Part shown: piece after piece, positions 54,601 to 64,000 of the stretch
How positions within the stretch are numbered: position 1 is the first letter of the stretch
How the letters are laid out: each line of letters begins with the position of its first letter
Assembly: GCA_004431415.1 (NCBI GenBank)
Contig: QPMI01000416.1
Location: 744,001 to 808,000 of the forward strand
DNA length: 64,000 bases
Direction of reading: 5' to 3'
Source of the DNA: Cyanophora paradoxa
Lineage: Eukaryota > Glaucocystophyceae > Cyanophorales > Cyanophoraceae
Notes under the pieces: model-generated
Database searches by the model: none
Seen by the model: the letters and a program-made list of their open reading frames with translations, nothing else
Told to the model about the DNA's origin: nothing
Position numbers and translations under genes: made by a program

Positions 54601-57600
54601 GGCGGCCGCGGAGGCGGCGGAGCTGCGGGAGGCGTCGGCGGCGGCGGTTTCGCGGGCCGAGGCGCTGGCGTCGGAGCTGGAGGCGGCGCGGGCCGAGGCG
54701 GCGGCGCAGCGGGCGTCGCTGGAAGCTTCGGCAGCCGCTTCAGCGGAAGAGGCCGAGGCCCGGGCAGCGGCCGCTGTAGCCAAGGCGACGGCGGAGGCGG
54801 CGGAGCTGCGGGAGGCGGCGGCGGCGGCGGTTTCGCGGGCCGAGGCGCTGGCGTCGGAGCTGGAGGCGGCGCGGGCCGAGGCGGCGGCGCAGCGGGCGTC
54901 GCTGGAGGCGTCGGCAGCCGCTTCAGCGGGAGAGGCCGAGGCGCGGGCTGCGGCCGCTGTAGCCAAGGCGGCCGCGGAGGCGGCGGAGCTGCGGGAGGCG
55001 TCGGCGGCGGCGGTTTCGCGGGCCGAGGCGCTGGCGTCGGAGCTGGAGGCGGCGCGGGCCGAGGCGGCGGCGCAGCGGGCGTCGCTGGAGGCGTCGGCAG
55101 CCGCTTCAGCGGAAGAGGCCGAGGCCCGGGCTGCGGCCGCTGTAGCCAAGGCGGCCGCGGAGGCGGCGGAGCTGCGGGAGGCGTCGGCGGCGGCGGTTTC
55201 GCGGGCCGAGGCGCTGGCGTCGGAGCTGGAGGCGGCGCGGGCCGAGGCGGCGGCGCAGCGGGCGTCGCTGGAAGCGTCGGCAGCCGCTTCCGCTGAGCAA
55301 GCAGAAGAGGCCGAGGCCCGGGCAGCGGCCGCTGTAGCCAAGGCGGCCGCGGAGGCGGCGGAGCTGCGGGAGGCGTCGGCGGCGGCGGTTTCGCGGGCCG
55401 AGGCGCTGGCGTCGGAGCTGGAGGCGGCGCGGGCCGAGGCGGCGGCGCAGCGGGCGTCGCTGGAAGCGTCGGCAGCCGCTTCAGCGGAAGAGGCCGAGGC
55501 CCGGGCTGCGGCCGCTGTAGCCAAGGCGGCCGCGGAGGCGGCGGAGCTGCGGGAGGCGTCGGCGGCGGCGGTTTCGCGGGCCGAGGCGCTGGCGTCGGAG
55601 CTGGAGGCGGCGCGGGCCGAGGCGGCGGCGCAGCGGGCGTCGCTGGAAGCTTCGGCAGCCGCTTCAGCGGAAGAGGCCGATGCGCGGGCAGCGGCCGCTG
55701 TAGCCAAGGCGACGGCGGAGGCGGCGGAGCTGCGGGAGGCGGCGGCGGCGGCGGTTTCGCGGGCCGAGGCGCTGGCGTCGGAGCTGGAGGCGGCGCGGGC
55801 CGAGGCGGCGGCGCAGCGGGCGTCGCTGGAGGCGTCGGCAGCCGCTTCCGCTGAGCAAGCAGAAGAGGCCGAGGCCCGGGCAGCGGCCGCTGTAGTCAAG
55901 GCGGCCGCGGAGGCGGCGGAGCTGCGGGAGGCGTCGGCGGCGGCGGTTTCGCGGGCCGAGGCGCTGGCGTCGGAGCTGGAGGCGGCGCGGGCCGAGGCGG
56001 CGGCGCAGCGGGCGTCGCTGGAAGCGTCGGCAGCCGCTTCAGCGGAAGAGGCCGAGGCCCGGGCAGCGGCCGCTGTAGCCAAGGCGGCCGCGGAGGCGGC
56101 GGAGCTGCGGGAGGCGTCGGCGGCGGCGGTTTCGCGGGCCGAGGCGCTGGCGTCGGAGCTGGAGGCGGCGCGGGCCGAGGCGGCGGCGCAGCGGGCGTCG
56201 CTGGAAGCTTCGGCAGCCGCTTCAGCGGAAGAGGCCGAGGCCCGGGCAGCGGCCGCTGTAGCCAAGGCGACGGCGGAGGCGGCGGAGCTGCGGGAGGCGG
56301 CGGCGGCGGCGGTTTCGCGGGCCGAGGCGCTGGCGTCGGAGCTGGAGGCGGCGCGGGCCGAGGCGGCGGCGCAGCGGGCGTCGCTGGAGGCGTCGGCAGC
56401 CGCTTCAGCGGGAGAGGCCGAGGCGCGGGCTGCGGCCGCTGTAGCCAAGGCGGCCGCGGAGGCGGCGGAGCTGCGGGAGGCGTCGGCGGCGGCGGTTTCG
56501 CGGGCCGAGGCGCTGGCGTCGGAGCTGGAGGCGGCGCGGGCCGAGGCGGCGGCGCAGCGGGCGTCGCTGGAGGCGTCGGCAGCCGCTTCAGCGGAAGAGG
56601 CCGAAGCCCGGGCTGCGGCCGCTGTAGCCAAGGCGGCCGCGGAGGCGGCGGAGCTGCGGGAGGCGGCGGCGGCGGCGGTTTCGCGGGCCGAGGCGCTGGC
56701 GTCGGAGCTGGAGGCGGCGCGGGCCGAGGCGGCGGCGCAGCGGGCGTCGCTGGAGGCGTCGGCAGCCGCTTCCGCTGAGCAAGCAGAAGAGGCCGAGGCC
56801 CGGGCAGCGGCCGCTGTAGCCAAGGCGGCCGCGGAGGCGGCGGAGCTGCGGGAGGCGTCGGCGGCGGCGGTTTCGCGGGCCGAGGCGCTGGCGTCGGAGC
56901 TGGAGGCGGCGCGGGCCGAGGCGGCGGCGCAGCGGGCGTCGCTAGAGGCGTCGGCAGCCGCTTCAGCGGAAGAGGCCGAGGCGCGGGCTGCGGCCGCTGT
57001 AGCCAAGGCGGCCGCGGAGGCGGCGGAGCTGCGGGAGGCGGCGGCGGCGGCGGTTTCGCGGGCCGAGGCGCTGGCGTCGGAGCTGGAGGCGGCGCGGGCC
57101 GAGGCGGCGGCGCAGCGGGCGTCGCTGGAGGCGTCGGCAGCCGCTTCAGCGGAAGAGGCCGAGGCGCGGGCTGCGGCCGCTGTAGCCAAGGCGGCCGCGG
57201 AGGCGGCGGAGCTGCGGGAGGCGTCGGCGGCGGCGGTTTCGCGGGCCGAGGCGCTGGCGTCGGAGCTGGAGGCGGCGCGGGCCGAGGCGGCGGCGCAGCG
57301 GGCGTCGCTGGAGGCGTCGGCAGCCGCTTCAGCGGGAGAGGCCGAGGCCCGGGCTGCGGCCGCTGTAGCCAAGGCGGCCGCGGAGGCGGCGGAGCTGCGG
57401 GAGGCGTCGGCGGCGGCGGTTTCGCGGGCCGAGGCGCTGGCGTCGGAGCTGGAGGCGGCGCGGAACGAGGCGGCGGCGCAGCGGGCGTCGCTGGAGGCGT
57501 CGGCAGCCGCTTCAGCGGAAGAGGCCGAGGCGCGGGCTGCGGCCGCTGTAGCCAAGGCGACGGCGGAGGCGGCGGAGCTGCGGGAGGCGGCGGCGGCGGC

Positions 57601-60600
57601 GGTTTTGCGGGCCGAGGCGCTGGCGTCGGAGCTGGAGGCGGCGCGGAACGAGGCGGCGGCGCAGCGGGCGTCGCTGGAGGCGTCGGCGGCCGCTTCAGCG
57701 GAAGAGGCCGAGGCGCGGGCAGCGGCCGCTGTAGCCAAGGCGGCCGCGGAGGCGGCGGAGCTGCGGGAGGCGTCGGCGGCGGCGGTTTCGCGGGCCGAGG
57801 CGCTGGCGTCGGAGCTGGAGGCGGCGCGGGCCGAGGCGGCGGCGCAGCGGGCGTCGCTGGAGGCGTCGGCAGCCGCTTCCGCTGAGCAAGCGGAAGAGGC
57901 CGATGCCCGGGCAGCGGCCGCTGTAGCCAAGGCGACGGCGGAGGCGGCGGAGCTGCGGGAGGCGTCGGCGGCGGCGGTTTCGCGGGCCGAGGCGCTGGCG
58001 TCGGAGCTGGAGGCGGCGCGGGCCGAGGCGGCGGCGCAGCGGGCGTCGCTGGAGGCGTCGGCAGCCGCTTCAGCGGAAGAGGCCGATGCCCGGGCAGCGG
58101 CCGCTGTAGCAAAGGCGACGGCGGAGGCGGCGGAGCTGCGGGAGGCGTCGGCGGCGGCGGTTTCGCGGGCCGAGGCGCTGGCGTCGGAGCTGGAGGCGGC
58201 GCGGGCCGAGGCGGCGGCGCAGCGGGCGTCGCTGGAGGCGTCGGCAGCCGCTTCAGCGGAAGAGGCCGAGGCCCGGGCAGCGGCCGCTGTAGCCAAGGCG
58301 ACGGCGGAGGCGGCGGAGCTGCGGGAGGCGTCGGCGGCGGCGGTTTCGCGGGCCGAGGCGCTGGCGTTGGAGCTGGAGGCGGCGCGGGCCGAGGCGGCGG
58401 CGCAGCGGGCGTCGCTGGAGGCGTCGGCAGCCGCTTCCGCTGAGCAAGCGGAAGAGGCCGATGCCCGGGCAGCGGCCGCTGTAGCCAAGGCGACGGCGGA
58501 GGCGGCGGAGCTGCGGGAGGCGTCGGCGGCGGCGGTTTCGCGGGCCGAGGCGCTGGCGTCGGAGCTGGAGGCGGCGCGGGCCGAGGCGGCGGCGCAGCGG
58601 GCGTCGCTGGAGGCGTCGGCAGCCGCTTCCGCTGAGCAAGCGGAAGAGGCCGATGCCCGGGCAGCGGCCGCTGTAGCCAAGGCGGCCGCGGAGGCGGCGG
58701 AGCTGCGGGAGGCGTCGGCGGCGGCGGTTTCGCGGGCCGAGGCGCTGGCGTCGGAGCTGGAGGCGGCGCGGGCCGAGGCGGCGGCGCAGCGGGCGTCGCT
58801 GGAGGCGTCGGCAGCCGCTTCAGCGGAAGAGGCCGAAGCCCGGGCTGCGGCCGCTGTAGCCAAGGCGACGGCGGAGGCGGCGGAGCTGCGGGAGGCGTCG
58901 GCGGCGGCGGTTTCGCGGGCCGAGGCGCTGGCGTCGGAGCTGGAGGCGGCGCGGGCCGAGGCGGCGGCGCAGCGGGCGTCGCTGGAGGCGTCGGCGGCCG
59001 CTTCAGCGGAAGAGGCCGAGGCGCGGGCAGCGGCCGCTGTAGCCAAGGCGGCCGCGGAGGCGGCGGAGCTGCGGGAGGCGTCGGCGGCGGCGGTTTCGCG
59101 GGCCGAGGCGCTGGCGTCGGAGCTGGAGGCGGCGCGGGCCGAGGCGGCGGCGCAGCGGGCGGCGCTGGAGGCGTCGGCAGCCGCTTCCGCTGAGCAAGCG
59201 GAAGAGGCCGATGCCCGGGCAGCGGCCGCTGTAGCCAAGGCGACGGTGGAGGCGGCGGAGCTGCGGGAGGCGTCGGCGGCGGCGGTTTCGCGGGCCGAGG
59301 CGCTGGCGTCGGAGCTGGAGGCGGCGCGGGCCGAGGCGGCGGCGCAGCGGGCGTCGCTGGAGGCGTCGGCAGCCGCCTCCGCTGAGCAAGCGGAAGAGGC
59401 CGAGGCCCGGGCAGCGGCCGCTGTAGCCAAGGCGACGGCGGAGGCGGCGGAGCTGCGGGAGGCGTCGGCGGCGGCGGTTTCGCGGGCCGAGGCGCTGGCG
59501 TCGGAGCTGGAGGCGGCGCGGGTCGAGGCGGCGGCGCAGCGGGCGTCGCTGGAGGCGTCGGCAGCCGCTTCAGCGGAAGAGGCCGAGGCGCGGGCAGCGG
59601 CCGCTGTAGCCAAGGCGGCCGCGGAGGCGGCGGAGCTGCGGGAGGCGTCGGCGGCGGCGGTTTCGCGGGCCGAGGCGCTGGCGTCGGAGCTGGAGGCGGC
59701 GCGGGCCGAGGCGGCGGCGCAGCGTCCCGCGATGCGGACGGAAGCAACGCAGACGGAGCTCGATGACGCTCGGCGATTGCAAGCGTCTGACGAGGGACGT
59801 CTGCTTGCGGTCCTTCGACTTGAGATCGCGAGCCTCAGGGCCGATCTCGCGACGCTTTGGGGGCCGCCCCGCGAGGCGGCCGGTGCGGGGTGCGAGTGCG
59901 GGTGCGGGGCAGTGCGGGGCGCGGCGGACGGCGTGCTCCGCTCGCTCGCCCTCCTCGAGTCCCGCCTCTCGAGCCTCGCCCCCGTGGCCGAGGTCGACGC
60001 GGCGCCGTGTTCCGCCGGCGCAGGCCGCGAGGCGGCGCGCCGGCGTGGGAAGCGTCGAGGGCATGCGCGGGACACCGCCCCGCCGCCCCCGCCGGATTTG
60101 GAGATCGCCGCCGAGTTCGTCGTCGACCACCCTGAGACGGAAGTCGGCCCAGCGTGCATCGCACACCGGCCGGCGGCGGCGGAAGCGGAGCTGGCGGCGG
60201 CCACGGCGCCCGCCGGCAGCCCGCTGCCGAGCCGGCGCGAGGCGTTCGCGGGAGCAGAACTGACAGGCTCGGTGGAGTCTCAGCACGAGTCGGCCCACTC
60301 GACGGAGCCGGCCGCGGAGTGTGTGCACGCAGAGGCTGCGCATGCGGCGACTGCGGAGGCGGGGGTCGCCCGGCCGGTCGCCGGCGCGCTGGAGATGCTG
60401 GAGGCCGAGGGGCCGCGCGGCCCCCGAGTCGCCGGCCTCCTCGTCGCGGCCGGCGGACCGCAAGAGGCGGAGGCGGCGGGAGAGCTCGAGGGCAAATTCG
60501 AGCCGGTCTCAGAGGAGGAAGGGTGGCCCCTCGGCGTGGACGGGGCGGACAAGATGGCGGAGGCAGCGGCTGGGGAGGAGGGCGCGCGGCGCTTCGCGGC

Positions 60601-60862
60601 GGGGGTTCTGGGGCGGGCGGCGGCGCCGCGCTTCCCCGCGGGGGCGGGCGGCCGGCTCGCCCTCTTCGACTCCTGGTGGCTCACCGACCTTGAGTTCCGG
60701 CCCCGCTCGCGGCCCCCGCGGGGGCCGGCCCCCGAGGCGGACCCGTGGTGGATGGCGGAGGGCCCCTTCCGCCCCGCGGCGGCGGCAGGCGGGGCGGGGG
60801 GGCGGGGCGAGGGCCTCGCCGGCCTCCGCTCCCTCCTCGCCTGGTCCGCCCTCGCCCTCTAG
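51624..60862 (+). CDS. Giant Ala-rich coiled-coil repeat protein
   Basis: No family is recognised. A chain of N-terminal exons starts at or near the ATG at 51624 (MGRWTAATDDGLFSDSNFRA) and includes helical ELIARLAAIQRERDALSCE and NRRAAEESAALRRALVEARG. The exact start and the joins up to about 52900 are uncertain. From about 52910 one open frame runs to the stop at 60860-60862. It holds degenerate heptad repeats, then 32 near-identical units (53695-59658) of 61 or 64 residues. Each unit contains AVSRAEALASELEAARAEAA, QRASLEASAAASAE, ARAAAAVAKA and AAELREASAA, which is strongly alpha-helical and amphipathic. The tail has a further helix (LRLEIASLRADLATL), a linker and two similar motifs, FDSWWLTDLEFRP and DPWWMAEGPFRP. 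The product would exceed 2,600 residues. A structural or tethering role is only an inference. Confidence 0.7.
53695..59658 (+). repeat. 32 tandem coding units of 183 or 192 bp
   Basis: GGTTTCGCGGGCC marks each unit start. Twelve units are 192 bp (with SAEQAEEAE/DAR) and twenty are 183 bp (SAEEAEAR, SAEEADAR or SAGEAEAR). The total of 5,964 bp matches the distance between the first and 33rd marker exactly. Units 12-16 repeat the variant order of units 4-8, showing block duplication. Confidence 0.92.
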
Positions 60863-60997
60863 CCGCCCACGCAGCGGGCGGCAGCCCGAGGGGCCTTGCA
60901 ACTAGCGCACTAGCACTGTATTTGTAATTAGCGCACTGTACCTATTAATTAGCGCACTGATACTGTAAACTACTTGAGACGCTTCTAGCATGCAAGC

Positions 60998-62999
60998 TCA
61001 GCTGCTTGCGGGGGGCGGGGCGGGGGGGGCGGCGGAGCCAGCGGGTTGCGGGGCCTGTGCCTCGCGGTGGAGGGGGACGGCGCGGCGGAGGAGCGCCTGC
61101 AGCTGGGGGGAGGAGGCGTAGCGGTCCACCTGCCCGCCGCGTCGGCAGGGGGTACAGGCGCTGCAGGGGGGGGGGAGGAGGCACCTCGCGGGCGCGGAGG
61201 ACCGGGATGGGGTGTGTGGTGACGGAGGTCTGGGCGTCCTGGGGTGCGGGTGAGGGCGGGGGCGAGGGGCGGGGCGCGGGGGCGGGCCTTGAGAAAGTCG
61301 CCCATGCGGCCGGGGAGCGCGCTCTCGTAGGCCCGCGCCTGCGCAAGGAAGGCCTCCACGCTGCGCAGGGCGTGAGAGGGGGCGGGGGGTGCGGGGGGCG
61401 CGAAGGCGGGGGCGGGGCGGGCCTGAGGTGGGGGGCGAGGGACGGGGAGCCGCCGGTGAGCTTCATGAGGGCGGAGATGACGCGCCGCGCGTCCCCGCCG
61501 GCCACCAGCAGCGCCGCCCGGTCGCACGTCAGCTCCGCGCACCGCGCCCACCGCAGCAGCATCCGCTCCTGCCCCGCCCCGTCAGCCGCCGGCGGCGAGG
61601 GCGGCGGGGGCGCCGGCCAGGGTGAACCATGGGCGCGGCGAGCCAGCGGGACCTTCGAGGGAGGGGGTGAGAGGGGGGCCCAGGCGGGCGGGGGCGCGGG
61701 GGCGGGGACCAGAAGGGGGCGGAGACGGCGGCGACGACGATGTTGGCGGCGGTGAGGTAGACGCCGTGGTCGCACTTGAGGTGCCCTGCGCCCCCGGCCC
61801 CGCCTCGCCGGGCGCGCGGGGCGCGGAAGGGGAAGGGGAGCGGGGCGGGGCACCGAGCTCGTGGGCGATGACGGCCTGGAGCTCCTCCTCCGTGAGCAGC
61901 TCCACCTGCGCCGCCCCCCGCCCCGCCTCGGAGCCCGCAGCGCCGGCGCGCGCGGGGCCCGCACGAGCGACGTCGTCACGACGATGAACGGCTTCCGCCC
62001 CGAGATCGCCAGCGTGTACGCGTTCGGCTCCGCCGCCTGCCGCACGTACAGCTGCCTGCCCCCGCCGCCGCCTCGGAGGCCGCGGCGGAGGCGGGGGCGA
62101 GGCGGGGCGGGGCGGCGGGGCGCACGGGGGCGGCATGTCCAGGATGGTGCACGCCTCGATCAGCAGCCTGCGCCGGCCGCCGCGGGGCGCGCGTTGGGCG
62201 CGGCGGGTGGGGAGCGGGGGGAAAGCGGGGCCGACCTGTGCAGGTTGGGGAGCTGCTGCTCGCTGACGAGCAGCCCTGAGCCGATGTTGTCTACCCCCCG
62301 CCGCATCGGTCAGCTGCAGGCGGCCCCGGCGGCCGGCGGGCGGGCACACCCAGGTACATGATCTGAGAGGTCATGTTGCCCAGCACGTCCCTCACGAACT
62401 GCGGCGACGCGTCGGCGCTCAACGAAGGGATCGGAACGGCAGGCAGCGGCCGCGGCCGGACTCGGTCGTTCAGCGCCCGCGTACACGTATGTTTGCTCAA
62501 TTCGCATCTATATGCTCTCCTTCGTCTATACTCGAGCCGGGGAACGACGCGGCGCAGGCGGTGCCGTGCATGCGCGGCGCGTGCCGCATGATGGGACGAG
62601 AGCCCGAGCGCTGTTTCGTGGAGGGCGGGAAGCTCGCACCTCTTTGATGCCCGGGAGCGCTTCTAGCACACGGGTGGCTTCCAGATCGAGCGGGTGCCGG
62701 ATCTCTTCGGCGCGAAGCCTTTCCCAGCGCAGGCGGGGGGGCTTGTGCTGTTGAGGCTTGCTGGAGGCCGGCACGGGCTGGATGGGCGGCGACGTCGACT
62801 CCGAGCTCTCGCAGCTGACATAAAAGCGGACAGGGCGGACAGGCCGAGGGGACAGACTGGACGGCGCGAACCGAGCCGACGGGCACGGCGCGCCCCGAGC
62901 CCGAGCTTTTTGCGGACATATCGACGTCGGCTGCGCGAGTACATATGCTCGCGCCGAGAGGGCCGCCGGGGGCGCGCTGCAGAACGCTGGCGGTGCCAT
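60998..62999 (-). CDS. Plastid M48 metalloprotease, PGM48-like
   Basis: Zinc metallopeptidase resembling Arabidopsis PGM48, a plastoglobule M48 protease. The ATG at 62999 opens a transit-peptide-like leader (MAPPAFCSAPPAALSARAYV). The enzyme follows: RLRAEEIRHPLDLEATRVLE with ALPGIKE, SPQFVRDVLGNMTSQIMYLG, NIGSGLLVSEQQLPNLHR, LLIEACTILDMPP, QLYVRQAAEPNAYTLAISGR, KPFIVVTTSLV, and ELLTEEELQAVIAHELG joined to HLKCDHGVYLTAANIV. The HELGH zinc site is cut by an intron after the Gly codon begins. RWARCAELTCDRAALLV supplies the third zinc-ligand region (ExxxD). VISALMKLTGGSPSLAPHL, VEAFLAQARAYESALPG and THPIPVLRARE complete the family pattern. The intron starting at 61287 needs a GC donor. The stop is at 60998-61000. 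Confidence 0.9.
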
Positions 63000-63262
63000 T
63001 AATCTCTCTTCTGGATTCGAACCGGTGTCCGAAGGGACCAAGCAGAACTTCGAACAGCAGCAGCAGCCCCGGAACATCTGCGAAACGCGTACTGAAGCGG
63101 CTCCGGAGCTTCGCGTCGCAGCTGCCCGCTTGGCGCTCAACCCGCTGTCCGCTCGGCGCCCCGCTAGGACAGCCGCTCTCGCGGCGATGCAGAGTGGCCG
63201 GTAGCGCTTGGGAGGGCAGCAGTTGCCCTTTTTAGCCGCGGAACGCTCTGCTAGGCCGCACG
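63000..63262. promoter_or_regulatory. Divergent promoter region, PGM48-like / membrane protein
   Basis: 263 bp lie between the two divergent start codons. It includes a CAGCAGCAGC run near 63055 and no obvious TATA element. Confidence 0.4.
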
Positions 63263-64000
63263 ATGGAGTTCAAGATTGTGTCGACGGGGCTTGTCATGCT
63301 GGCGGCGGCAGTGTTCATAACCATCCCATACGCTCTCCCAGCGTGGAGTGTCTTCCAGCAGCGCGTGCAGGTCAATCGGGACTAGCCGCGCAGGACGCTT
63401 AGCTATAGATCGCTCGGGGGTGGCAAGCTTCGGTGCTCCATTCAACGTAGAAGCGGGGCGGCTGACGCGCTGCGGGACAGGTGAACGTGGCGTTCTACGT
63501 GGGGGACCCGGGCGCGCCGCCCGGGAGCATCGCGTGCGGGGACACGTACTTCGGGAAGGCGCGCGCCCCCGCCGCCCCCGCCGCCCTGCCCGGCGCGGGC
63601 CGAGGCGGGGCGGGGGCGGCGCAGGCGTGCGTGAACGGGACGCTGGAGGTGCTGGGGACGGTGGCCTTCGAGTACGCCCCGCGGGGCTTCTCGGCGCTCC
63701 TCCGCGGCGACTCGACCCGCCTCCGCACCTTCGACGCCGCCGGCGCCCCCCGCAACGAGACCCGAGCCAAAGTCGAGATCTCGGCGGGGTCCGCGCGCCC
63801 CCGACGCGCCTTTCCGGCGGGCGGCGGCCGGCCTGACGGCGGGGGCAGGGACTGGAACTACTACAGCGTGTGCCGGGAGTACCCTGCGCAGCACGCGCCG
63901 GCGGGGATGCGGGTGGAGCTGGAGAGGCTGGTGTGCCGGGCCTGGTTCGACGTCGGCCTCACCGTCCAGCTCTTCCTCGGCGTCTCCCTCGCCCTCCTCT
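63263..64000 (+). CDS. Unidentified membrane protein (partial, runs off window)
   Basis: I do not recognise the family. The ATG at 63263 gives MEFKIVSTGLVMLAAAVFIT then IPYALPAWSVFQQRVQ, an N-terminal anchor. After an intron with acceptor near 63480, a probably luminal or extracellular domain follows: VNVAFYVGDPGAPPGSIACG, QACVNGTLEVLGTVAFEYAP and DWNYYSVCREYPAQHAP. It has several cysteines and two N-glycosylation sequons (NGT, NET). The sequence ends in a second hydrophobic segment, FDVGLTVQLFLGVSLALL. An intron is likely around 63775-63850. The gene continues beyond the window. Confidence 0.5.

Noticed and set aside
53695-59658. CRISPR array or satellite DNA
   Set aside because: Units are 183/192 bp, lie in one open frame and encode a regular amphipathic helix, with no unique spacers. 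It is a coding repeat.
53122-60204. A 2,360-residue antisense open frame, and a further Pro-rich one at 55896-59747, over the giant repeat gene
   Set aside because: Both arise because the 61/64-residue unit contains no stops on the antisense strand and is copied 32 times. Their translations are low-complexity Ser/Ala or Pro/Arg with no domain.

Overview
The window is a very GC-rich, intron-dense, gene-dense stretch of nuclear DNA from a plastid-bearing eukaryote, most likely a unicellular alga. The evidence is a spliceosomal Sm protein gene, many short spliceosomal introns, Golgi N-glycan enzymes, and several nuclear genes for plastid proteins that begin with transit-peptide-like leaders: ClpP, IspG, a PGM48-type M48 protease, a possible bS21 protein and a MoCF-domain protein. 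I cannot assign the lineage. The IspG is of the short cyanobacterial type, without the large insert of land-plant and green-algal enzymes. A DFD-type AGC kinase, a BIN4-like topoisomerase VI subunit and a GT77 transferase are all families familiar from plants and algae.

Layout, left to right. 644-1176 (-) SmE. 1536-3469 (+) F-box protein with leucine-rich tail. 3470-5231 palindrome-rich spacer. 5232-10233 (+) an unidentified gene followed by, or continuous with, an F-box/WD40 protein. 10884-12902 (+) PGAP4/MGAT4-like glycosyltransferase. 13093-14294 (-) plastid ClpP. 14593-17543 (+) IQ-motif AGC kinase. 17816-20407 (-) F-box protein. 20623-23225 (+) GT77 glycosyltransferase. 23861-25535 (-) unidentified protein. 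26371-28680 (-) BIN4-like. 28841-31345 (+) IspG. 31764 to about 33716 (-) F-box/LRR. 34884-36949 (-) response regulator. 37040-39300 spacer with retroposons. 39308-41918 (-) Asteroid/XPG-like nuclease. 42297-44008 (+) and 44152-45238 (-) two F-box proteins. 45241-45477 (-) a 55-residue membrane protein. 45597-46752 (+) plastid protein, possibly bS21. 46796-48544 (-) CinA/FLAD1-type MoCF protein. 48628-51006 (+) N-acetylglucosaminyltransferase I. 51624-60862 (+) giant Ala-rich coiled-coil repeat protein. 60998-62999 (-) PGM48-like protease. 63263 to the edge (+) partial membrane protein.

Functional themes are plastid housekeeping and proteostasis, Golgi glycosylation (three transferases), and a local family of six F-box genes. 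Genes often alternate in strand, giving short divergent promoters and close convergent ends.

The most unusual signals are genome-level. At least a dozen introns fit the reading frame only with a GC donor, often as part of a GCGCGTACCCC-like string. Introns carry C homopolymers up to about 31 bases and TACCCC words. Spacers are packed with short self-complementary words. Two tiny identical A-tailed inserts flanked by target-site duplications look like retroposed copies of a 26-nt RNA. A giant protein is built from 32 near-identical 61/64-residue units with higher-order duplication.

All CDS spans include introns. Splice sites were inferred by eye from frame continuity and family similarity, so internal boundaries are approximate unless given.
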